Shown piece after piece: positions 1 through 5,477 of a DNA stretch of 7,451 nt. Made by a program: the position numbers and the translations under genes. The stretch is from MGBC163016 sp964649145 (GTDB lineage: Bacteria > Actinomycetota > Coriobacteriia > Coriobacteriales > Eggerthellaceae): assembly GCA_964649145.1 (NCBI GenBank), contig CAZYOQ010000038.1:1-7451 (forward strand). Reading direction: 5' to 3'. How positions within the stretch are numbered: position 1 is the stretch's first letter; the number at the start of each line of letters is the position of its first letter. The notes beneath the pieces were generated by a model, which had not been told where the DNA came from, searched no databases, and saw nothing but the letters and a program-made list of their open reading frames with translations.

Positions 1-928
1 CCTTGAAAACGGCTGGAGTTGATGAGTCAACTCCAAGAGCAGCGCAAGTCTCTTCTAGATACGATCCATCACGGTCTTGGCAAGACTTCGACAAGCAAAG
101 GGTTTGAGGGTCAATTGGGTGCTTGGGCTTATATCCGACGTCGCTTAAGAACTTTGATAGGCTTTCAACCTCAACATCAAGCTTGTTCCTTGCAAGTGTT
201 GCCCGCATGGCATTGGCACACCCTGGGCATACACAAATTAGGCGTTCTGCGCCCGATGATGCTATTTCTTCTGCAATCTTGTCGCAAAGAGCCTCTGCAC
301 GGTCAAAGAAGCCCGCACTTTTCAAAGGGGAACCACAACAATGATCAATCATCGTTGTTTTGCCGCCGTATTCTTGAATGGTCGAGAAAATCTCGCGAGT
401 AAGGCTAGGACCATAGGCTGCCAAAGAACACCCTGGCATGAAGGCCAGCTTGCAATCGGTTTCTGCGGGGTGCTGGTCGTCTGCCACATGCCGCGTAAGG
501 TCGCCGTAGTAAATTCCGTAAATTGCCCTATAGGCCGTGAAGATATCCCATTGCTGGTCGACCATAACGCTTGTCCACGCATCGCGAGGAATGAGGCCTA
601 AGTTTTGAAAATCGACCCTTGCGTTATAAATTAGGTCACATACATCGTTATGAGCAAAGCAGGTGTTCTTGCATGACGTGCAGAAAAAGCATCCGCGTAC
701 AGCCTGCACGAGGTGTGGGTTTTCAGTGATAGAGCTTGCAAGTTCTTCTTTAGAGTTTGAGCTTCTTTCGGCGGCGAGCATGGCGCGGGCTATTTCGCCT
801 AAAGTCATATTCGCCGAAACTAAAGAAGAACAGGCAGGTGTGCATTTACCACACTGAGTACACGAGCCTAGAAAGCTCATATAGGCATCGTGCCCTAAAA
901 GCAGCCATTTTGAGTCTTGTTCATTCAT
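1..928 (-). CDS. Heterodisulfide-reductase-like (Fe-S)-binding protein with CCG domain, partial (3' end outside window)
   Basis: An uninterrupted minus-strand frame of 309 codons starts at ATG 928 and runs off the left edge, so the C-terminus is missing. Two CxxCxxCxxxC motifs are visible, at C23/C26/C29/C33 and C80/C83/C86/C90. This spacing ligates two [4Fe-4S] clusters, as in HdrC and GlpC. A CCG-type domain follows: C167 in MPGCS, the pair C197-C198-G199, and C234xxC237. A second CCG unit seems to begin near C283 (SCQDRD) and is cut off. Proteins of this kind are usually cytoplasmic or membrane-associated electron-transfer subunits that pass electrons to a partner redox enzyme. The partner is not visible, so the substrate cannot be named. 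Only a weak GAGTGA stretch precedes the ATG, but no other start codon lies nearby in frame. A promoter candidate lies at 995-1024. The family call is firm; the exact role is unknown. Confidence 0.88.
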   Translation of the reverse strand, partial: MNEQDSKWLLLGHDAYMSFLGSCTQCGKCTPACSSLVSANMTLGEIARAMLAAERSSNSKEELASSITENPHLVQAVRGCFFCTSCKNTCFAHNDVCDLIYNARVDFQNLGLIPRDAWTSVMVDQQWDIFTAYRAIYGIYYGDLTRHVADDQHPAETDCKLAFMPGCSLAAYGPSLTREIFSTIQEYGGKTTMIDHCCGSPLKSAGFFDRAEALCDKIAEEIASSGAERLICVCPGCANAMRATLARNKLDVEVESLSKFLSDVGYKPKHPIDPQTLCLSKSCQDRDGSYLEETCAALGVDSSTPAVFK

Positions 929-994
929 GGGTTCACTCGCTATCCGCCATATGCGCTTTCGTAAATATTTGCCACATCGAAAAGCACGAATACG

Positions 995-1024
995 ATTATA
1001 CAATCAGTCGCCAGCATATGTAGA
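995..1024 (-). promoter_or_regulatory. Candidate promoter for the Fe-S protein gene
   Basis: On the minus strand there is a perfect -10 box TATAAT (995-1000), an 18-base spacer and TCTACA (1019-1024, four of six matches to TTGACA). Transcription would start near 988, giving a leader of about 60 bases before the ATG at 928. No T-tailed terminator follows the toxin gene, so read-through from the upstream pair is also possible. Confidence 0.5.
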
Positions 1025-1065
1025 CGGGCGTATACAGATGAAGACGAGATCAGGTAAGCGTCCTG

Positions 1066-1458
1066 TTAAGCCTTATTACTTCTTGCGCTGCTCATACGCT
1101 GATAGAAATCGGCTGTAATGCAACGATGCCCGAAGCCTTTGACCTCAATTCCCCCGTCAATTCGACGAAATAGCACACGACAATTTGCCTTTATGCCCTG
1201 CCCCACCCTTGGTTGATAGTGAAAAGATTGCCAATCCTCAAATTCATATTTGAGATTACTTGTGTCAACATTGCCCAAAATAAGCTGTTCGAATGCTCGA
1301 CGAGTGCTTGCGCAAGCCGCCATAAAGTCCTCTTCGTCATCAAAAGCATATGAAAGAAGAATTACGTCCTCAACAAGCGAGGTAGGATGTATGTACAGGC
1401 CTTTTACCTGTGACAAAGAATCGATTGCCTGGCGTATAAGGGTTTTATTGATTGGCAT
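1066..1458 (-). CDS. Probable RelE/ParE-like toxin of a type II toxin-antitoxin pair
   Basis: This 130-residue protein is encoded directly after the antitoxin-like gene, and its ATG lies 14 bases inside that gene's end. An in-frame TTG at 1470 would add four residues, but ATG 1458 is preferred. The C-terminal third (residues 93-121) reads CRVLFRRIDGGIEV, then GFGHR, then DFYQR. This is the pattern of the last strands and final helix of RelE-family mRNA interferases, in which an Arg-rich strand, a hydrophobic strand, HR and a Tyr follow each other. Residues 1-85 are longer than in a standard 85-95 residue RelE and contain an acidic stretch (DDEED, 40-44). Toxins of this type cleave mRNA at the ribosome or act on gyrase, and are neutralised by the neighbour's protein. 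The call rests on the C-terminal motif plus gene order; it could be a diverged or non-toxic relative. Confidence 0.6.
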   Translation of the reverse strand: MPINKTLIRQAIDSLSQVKGLYIHPTSLVEDVILLSYAFDDEEDFMAACASTRRAFEQLILGNVDTSNLKYEFEDWQSFHYQPRVGQGIKANCRVLFRRIDGGIEVKGFGHRCITADFYQRMSSARSNKA

Positions 1459-1816
1459 TAACTGTCTCAATCAAAGCATCGGCATTTTCGCTAAAGTAAT
1501 CAAGAGCACTGCGATTTAGTTCCTGCCCAGTCTTTACATCGTCGCGATCTGTCCTAGCATTAAACATTGCTTCAATTTGCATGGCCTCGACAGCCTGTTC
1601 TAGCGCCGTTATCTGATCACTTACAGCCGACGCGTAATCGGGAGAGAGCATATAACCAATGATGCCGCTTCGATCTTCCACAGCAAAGCACCCGGCCTTA
1701 GGAAGCTTCTTTCGCCAATCTTTAGAACGCGAGAATTCCGAAACACCAACGCGCTCTGTTGTTTCAACCATGCTTTGGAACTTATCGATTTTCTTCTCAC
1801 TTGCGACAAGCAACAT
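1445..1816 (-). CDS. Probable Phd/YefM-like antitoxin
   Basis: This 123-residue protein starts at ATG 1816, six bases after GGAGG (1823-1827, within AGGGAGGTA). Residues 24-62 show the Phd/YefM pattern: GVSEFSRSKDWRKKL, a short gap, a hydrophobic strand (GCFAVEDRSGIIGYML), then SPDYASAV. Known members bind operator DNA through this N-terminal fold and cover the toxin with a flexible C-terminus. Here residues 63-123 are predominantly helical and acidic, which fits the toxin-binding part. The gene comes first and overlaps the toxin-like gene by 14 bases, the classical order for translational coupling. Inverted repeats over the promoter (1832-1856) fit autoregulation. The N-terminus has about 20 extra residues compared with compact family members. 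Similarity is judged by eye and is moderate. Confidence 0.62.
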   Translation of the reverse strand: MLLVASEKKIDKFQSMVETTERVGVSEFSRSKDWRKKLPKAGCFAVEDRSGIIGYMLSPDYASAVSDQITALEQAVEAMQIEAMFNARTDRDDVKTGQELNRSALDYFSENADALIETVNANQ

Positions 1817-1831
1817 GTACTACCTCCCTAT

Positions 1832-1856
1832 TTTCTATCTTAGAAAGTAATTCTAA
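1832..1856. promoter_or_regulatory. Candidate autoregulatory operator of the toxin-antitoxin operon
   Basis: Two perfect inverted repeats share a central half-site: TTTCTA-TCT-TAGAAA (1832-1846) and TTAGAA-N5-TTCTAA (1840-1856). The three TTCTA/TAGAA half-sites cover the proposed -10 box and transcription start, where a repressor would block RNA polymerase. Phd/YefM antitoxins typically bind such paired palindromes cooperatively. Binding itself is inferred. Confidence 0.55.
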
Positions 1857-1880
1857 CATTCTTGCACATTAGTTACGCAA
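1850..1880 (-). promoter_or_regulatory. Candidate proximal promoter of the toxin-antitoxin operon
   Basis: The minus strand carries an extended -10 element, TG-T-TAGAAT (TAGAAT at 1850-1855, TG at 1857-1858). A -35-like TTGCGT (1875-1880) lies upstream with a long 19-base spacer, which an extended -10 tolerates. The start would fall near 1843, about 27 bases before the antitoxin ATG. Confidence 0.5.
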
Positions 1881-1974
1881 TGATTTGTGAATTGGATTTG
1901 CATTATTTACGCATATTACATTGAAAACGCTGAGTCGCCAGATTATACGCACTACCTTTAAGGACTAGGTTTTG

Positions 1975-2003
1975 CTTATACTCCGATTGAGACATGTGTT
2001 CAA
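1975..2003 (-). promoter_or_regulatory. Candidate distal promoter upstream of the toxin-antitoxin operon
   Basis: On the minus strand TTGAAC (1998-2003), a 17-base spacer and TATAAG (1975-1980) make a reasonable housekeeping promoter. It lies downstream of the repeat-protein terminator and about 150 bases before the antitoxin gene. If active it would give a long leader that runs through the proximal promoter and operator. Confidence 0.4.
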
Positions 2004-2069
2004 GGAAGCATTTCATTGCGTAGCGAGACTATAAAAAATGAGCGCATCGTGGTGCTTTTGGGCTGACAT

Positions 2070-2098
2070 AAAAAGGGCGCCACATCTGGGCGCCCTTT
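2070..2098 (-). terminator. Rho-independent terminator of the repeat-protein gene
   Basis: A perfect 10-bp stem, AAAGGGCGCC paired with GGCGCCCTTT, encloses a 7-base loop and is followed on the minus strand by a T run. It lies 65 bases past the stop codon at 2163 and separates this gene from the toxin-antitoxin pair. Confidence 0.88.
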
Positions 2099-2162
2099 AC
2101 CTTATTGATGTCGTAAGTCTAGTGCTTAGAGCATCTTAGAGTTGTGCCTTAAAGATACTTCC

Positions 2163-5100
2163 CTACTTCACCTTATACTTCTTACCAAGCCACTTTTGAT
2201 ACTTGGCCTTCATCTTTTTGGCAGCAGAGCCTTTAAGCTTTATGGTCTTAACCGATGAGCCTTTAACCAAATTCTTAATGCTTTGCTTGGTAAGCTTGCC
2301 GCTAGCAATGGTTATAGTCTTTAGCTTCTTGCAGCCCTTAAGAACACTTGACTTTACAGTCTTTACGTTTTTGCCAATGGTTAGCGACTTTAGCTTCTTT
2401 GAGTTTGCAAAGGCCTGAGTACCTATTGTCTTTACATTAGAGCCAACTACAACCTTTGTAGCCTTGCTTCCTTTAAGTGCCTTTGAGGCAATGGAGGTAA
2501 CCTTACAAGACTTCCCCTTAATCTTTACGGTTGCAGGAACACTTACCTTAGTAGCTTTACTACCAGTAAACGCAGCGGTCTTTGACTTTGCGCTAGTTAC
2601 CTTGTAAGTAGACTTGGAGACAGTTGCCTTCATGCCAGTTTTAAGAGCAGTAGAGGCTGCAGCGGTCGCTGTACCTGAAGCGGTTCCAGTAGAAGCAGAC
2701 GGTGACGAGTTCGAACTCGAGTTGGATCCTGAAGAGTTATCTGTTGTAGAGCCGTTAGTGCCAGAAGAAGAGCCATCAGATGTGCCTGAATCAGTGTCAG
2801 GGTTTGCAGGAGTGGTTGGGTTATCAGAATCGCCAGTATTGCTGCTATCCTCCTTCAGGATAAGTTCAAACCAAATATACATCTCACCATAATATCCATT
2901 AGAGCTTACGCCACTAATCTTAACTTGATAATAGCCTGGCTCAGCAGGACCCGCTAAGGGGTCAGCACCAATAGAAACATACTTATCAGCGCCATCGTCA
3001 TATGTGTACCAGCCTGCAAATTCGTAGTTATTGTTGTCGAGATAAGTCCAATCATCCTCATCTAAATAAAAATCATATATATAAAGCTCGATGTTCAAAT
3101 CTTCATAGGTCACAGAAGACGACCCATTGCCGTAGATAAACCTACCTTTTCCACAGTTCCACGTCGATATATCGTACATATCGTAAATATAGAACCAAAC
3201 CCGCATGGTGCCAGTGTATCCATTAGTACCTTCTAGGAGCACATAATAGTCGCCAAATTCGCTGGGTCCCTTTTGAGAGTCATTTCCGAGATACTCTTCC
3301 TCATCGGAGTACCAGCCAGCGAACTTATAGTAGCTAGCATCGAGATATGTGGGCTCATCCGTGTTATCACAAATATAGAGCCTAACGTTCAGATTCTCAT
3401 ATGTAACAGGTGTAGACCCATCGCCATAACACTTGTCGTGATCATAATCCCAAGACCATATATTGCGCGTATCTAATACACTGAAGTAGACATACGCAGT
3501 ACCTGTGTAGTCGTTAACCCCATTGAGAGCCATATAATATTCACCGAACTCAGAAGGTCCCATCTGAGCTTCGTTTCCGAGGCACTCATCATTGTCAAAG
3601 GCGAACCAACCAGCAAACTTGTAGTTATCTCCACCGAGTTCGATGTAATCACCCGAGCTGTCATACATATACAGCCTGATATTAAGATCCTCATATGTAA
3701 CAGGCGTAGACCCATCGCCATAGAAATTATCGTAGTCGTAGTACCAGTTCGATATGTTGAGCTTGTTGTAAATATCGAACCATACATACTTGGTACCCGT
3801 GTAACCATTGACCCCGTTGAGAGTCACATAATACTCGCCCGGCTCTGAAGGACCTACATTTGGGTCATCGCTAAATAAGACATAGTCGCCAGTTTCATCG
3901 TCCTCTACAAACCAGCCAGCGAACTTGTAGCTATCACCGTCGAGTTCGATGTAATCACCTGAACTGTCATGCATATACAGCCTGACATTAAGATCCTCAT
4001 ATGCAACAGACGTAGACCCATCACCATAGAAATTAGCATAGCTATACTTACTACAATTTGATATATCAAACTTGTTGTAGATCTCAAACCACACATACGT
4101 AGTACCTGTGTAACCATTAGTGCCTTCTAGAAGCGCATAATAGGCGCCAAATTCACTAGGGCCTTCTTCGGGATCTACGCTCACAGAAACATAGTCACCA
4201 GTTTCATCGTCGCATGCAAACCAGCCAGCAAACTTGTAGTTCTTACTGCCTAGATATATGCGCTCATCCGCGTCATTGTACATGTAAACCCTGACGTTGA
4301 GACCCTCATACGTGACTGGCGTAGACCCATCTTCGTAAAAATCGTCACAGGAGCTGTACCAAGTCGATATGTCGAGTTTGTTATATATCTCAAACCATAC
4401 ATACGTAGTACCTGTGTAACCATTAGTGCCTTCTAGGAGCGCATAATAGGCGCCAAATTCACTAGGGCCTTCTTTGGGATCTTCGCTCACAGAAACATAG
4501 TCACCAGTTTCATCGTCGCATGCAAACCAGCCGACGAACTTGTAGACAGAGCTAGAAGCATGTACATACCCTATGTCGCTAATATAAAGTTCCAAGACTG
4601 GATTTAAATCAAGAAGCGTAATAGGAGTCGAACCATCTCCATAGAATTCATCCGTATTTACATCCCATTCTGACAGATCGTAAAAATCAATATCTGTTTC
4701 AATGAGCTCAACCTTCACCCTATAGGAGGCAGAGCCGCCACTCATATACGAGCAAGCCTTCAGATAGTACGTTTTACCCGCCGTGAGCAGAACACTTATT
4801 TCGAAGTTAATATCATCAACGCTATCATCATCAGAGTCGAACTTTGTGTATCCGTCGTCGCTTTTTTCATAAAGCGACCCATAGGGATCCCCATCGTTTT
4901 CACTTGAGAAGAAACGGTACACTCCATCAATCTCTGGCGTAAATGAAAACCACTGTTCAGTAATATCTTCGCCGTCAAGTGAAACGGCAGCTTCCACATC
5001 AAGGACTAATTCTGTCGTCTGACCTATTTCTTCTATAGTTTCAGAGTCAGATGACGCAAATGCTGTCGCAGCTGGAATCAGGCATGCCACAAGCATCGCT

Positions 5101-5195
5101 ACAATAGCAACCCCCCCCATGGCCGCAAGTAAAGACAGGCGAGCCTTATAAGGGTTCGCTTGTGCGCCTCGCGACAAAATCAGATCGAAGTTCAT
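2163..5195 (-). CDS. Large exported repeat protein: PPC-like domain, six aromatic/acidic repeats, Lys-rich BspA-type C-terminus
   Basis: This 1010-residue protein is predicted to be exported and surface-located; its ligand is unknown. The start is ATG 5195, set by GGAGGAG at 5198-5204. Residues 1-47 form a long signal peptide (basic n-region, hydrophobic stretch 21-41) with a likely signal peptidase I cut after AFA (45-47). LVAC at 35-38 resembles a lipobox, so a lipoprotein is a less likely alternative. Residues ~55-165 resemble a PPC beta-sandwich (WFSFTPEIDGVYRF, LTAGKTYYLK). Six repeats of 97-107 residues follow (173-781), each with a GDGST-like turn, (Y/F)KFAGW, GPSEFG and NGYTGT motifs. 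A Ser/Thr/Gly linker (~783-850) leads to a Lys-rich region (855-1010) resembling BspA-like leucine-rich units, for example KVTSIASKALKGSKATKV. No LPXTG motif or C-terminal membrane anchor is seen. An eight-G tract lies in codons 26-29. Confidence 0.85.
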   Translation of the reverse strand: MNFDLILSRGAQANPYKARLSLLAAMGGVAIVAMLVACLIPAATAFASSDSETIEEIGQTTELVLDVEAAVSLDGEDITEQWFSFTPEIDGVYRFFSSENDGDPYGSLYEKSDDGYTKFDSDDDSVDDINFEISVLLTAGKTYYLKACSYMSGGSASYRVKVELIETDIDFYDLSEWDVNTDEFYGDGSTPITLLDLNPVLELYISDIGYVHASSSVYKFVGWFACDDETGDYVSVSEDPKEGPSEFGAYYALLEGTNGYTGTTYVWFEIYNKLDISTWYSSCDDFYEDGSTPVTYEGLNVRVYMYNDADERIYLGSKNYKFAGWFACDDETGDYVSVSVDPEEGPSEFGAYYALLEGTNGYTGTTYVWFEIYNKFDISNCSKYSYANFYGDGSTSVAYEDLNVRLYMHDSSGDYIELDGDSYKFAGWFVEDDETGDYVLFSDDPNVGPSEPGEYYVTLNGVNGYTGTKYVWFDIYNKLNISNWYYDYDNFYGDGSTPVTYEDLNIRLYMYDSSGDYIELGGDNYKFAGWFAFDNDECLGNEAQMGPSEFGEYYMALNGVNDYTGTAYVYFSVLDTRNIWSWDYDHDKCYGDGSTPVTYENLNVRLYICDNTDEPTYLDASYYKFAGWYSDEEEYLGNDSQKGPSEFGDYYVLLEGTNGYTGTMRVWFYIYDMYDISTWNCGKGRFIYGNGSSSVTYEDLNIELYIYDFYLDEDDWTYLDNNNYEFAGWYTYDDGADKYVSIGADPLAGPAEPGYYQVKISGVSSNGYYGEMYIWFELILKEDSSNTGDSDNPTTPANPDTDSGTSDGSSSGTNGSTTDNSSGSNSSSNSSPSASTGTASGTATAAASTALKTGMKATVSKSTYKVTSAKSKTAAFTGSKATKVSVPATVKIKGKSCKVTSIASKALKGSKATKVVVGSNVKTIGTQAFANSKKLKSLTIGKNVKTVKSSVLKGCKKLKTITIASGKLTKQSIKNLVKGSSVKTIKLKGSAAKKMKAKYQKWLGKKYKVK
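2853..4679 (-). repeat. Six-unit tandem repeat array inside the exported protein
   Basis: In translation order the units are 4374-4679, 4068-4373, 3759-4067, 3465-3758, 3174-3464 and 2853-3173 (102, 102, 103, 98, 97 and 107 codons). Each begins with a D/N-(I/L)-xxW-like strand, then FYGDGSTPVTY, LN(V/I)RLYMY, YKFAGWF, a GPSEFGxYY strand and NGYTGTxYVWF. The last unit is the most diverged (NGYYGE, VGNGSSSVTY-like start). The NGYTGT ending resembles the YTGT-containing beta-sandwich repeats common in Gram-positive surface proteins, but the FAGW core is not one I can name. Confidence 0.9.
4081..4532 (-). repeat. Near-identical 146-base blocks in repeats 1 and 2
   Basis: Positions 4081-4226 and 4387-4532 align without gaps at an offset of 306 bases (102 codons) and differ at only four positions. 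The flanks diverge clearly on both sides. This points to recent duplication or gene conversion of one block within the array, not uniform conservation. Confidence 0.88.
5111..5118 (-). repeat. Eight-G homopolymer in the signal-peptide codons
   Basis: On the coding strand ATG-GGG-GGG-G encodes Met26-Gly27-Gly28-Val29 within the hydrophobic part of the signal peptide. Loss of one G gives a TAG stop four codons past the GGG codons; gain of one G gives a TGA stop about 22 codons later. Such tracts are known contingency loci in other bacteria. Variation here is inferred. Confidence 0.8.
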
Positions 5196-5197
5196 TG

Positions 5198-5204
5198 CTC
5201 CTCC
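5198..5204 (-). promoter_or_regulatory. Ribosome binding site fixing the repeat-protein start
   Basis: GGAGGAG on the minus strand ends two bases before ATG 5195, with its GGAGG core four bases away. An in-frame TTG at 5213 would place this motif inside the coding region and lacks a site of its own, so ATG 5195 is preferred. Confidence 0.8.
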
Positions 5205-5239
5205 ATTACTCAAAGCTCGTTGGCATAAAACCGCAGATA

Positions 5240-5285
5240 CAGCTGGGTCTTTACATCTATTTACTTATGTACTAGCCCCCAGCTG
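5240..5285. promoter_or_regulatory. Nested inverted repeats upstream of the repeat-protein gene
   Basis: CAGCTGGG (5240-5247) is repeated in inverted form as CCCAGCTG (5278-5285). Between them lies a second inverted pair, TACAT (5252-5256) and ATGTA (5267-5271). The structure is 45-90 bases before ATG 5195, so it is either a leader-RNA hairpin or an operator. TATGAT boxes on the minus strand at 5302-5312 could be a -10 element just upstream, but no good -35 accompanies them. Confidence 0.4.
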
Positions 5286-5336
5286 CATGCACTTGACTTT
5301 TATCATATCATAGGGCACGGTACACAAAAGATCTTC

Positions 5337-5355
5337 TGCTAGCAAACCCCTAGCA
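5337..5355 (-). terminator. Weak hairpin, possible terminator after the VanZ-RDD gene
   Basis: TGCTAG and CTAGCA form a perfect 6-bp stem around a 7-base loop. On the minus strand a short TCTTTT run follows about six bases later. It is 120 bases past the VanZ-RDD stop and is the only candidate in the gap. The stem is short and the T run displaced, so termination would be inefficient. Confidence 0.3.
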
Positions 5356-5477
5356 TGCTATTCACAAATTTCTATATGAGGCGCGCAAATACGGGCAGTT
5401 TAAAGCCTTCCGCAACCCTTCCCAAGAGCCTTTCTGCCATCTTCTAAGCTTTTTGTCTTGAATCGGCACGTGGTGCG

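Larger units (their letters stand above)
1817..2162. other. Intergenic region between the toxin-antitoxin pair and the repeat-protein gene
   Basis: These 346 bases hold no convincing gene on either strand. From high to low coordinates they contain the 3' untranslated end of the repeat-protein gene, its terminator (2070-2098), an AT-rich stretch with a candidate upstream promoter (1975-2003), a near-perfect direct repeat (1868-1879 and 1902-1913), and a proximal promoter (1850-1880) overlapped by palindromic half-sites (1832-1856). Confidence 0.7.

Noticed and set aside
19..601. Plus-strand open frames at 19-402, 123-344 and 341-601
   Set aside because: They lie opposite the Fe-S protein frame, whose cysteine motifs make the minus strand clearly coding. 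The plus-strand products resemble nothing and lack ribosome binding sites.
2041..2065. Plus-strand hairpin with TTTT near 2056 as a second terminator
   Set aside because: The stem is only about four pairs with a G-U pair, and no plus-strand gene precedes it.
2614..2892. Plus-strand frame rich in Val, Glu and Pro
   Set aside because: It is the antisense of the Ser/Thr linker of the repeat protein and shows only the mirrored composition of that low-complexity stretch.
3473..4117. Minus-strand frames at 3473-3808 and 3905-4117
   Set aside because: Shifted readings of the tandem repeats; they resemble each other only because the underlying repeats do.
2853..4679. CRISPR-like array
   Set aside because: The repeats are about 300 bases long, in frame and translated, with no spacer structure.
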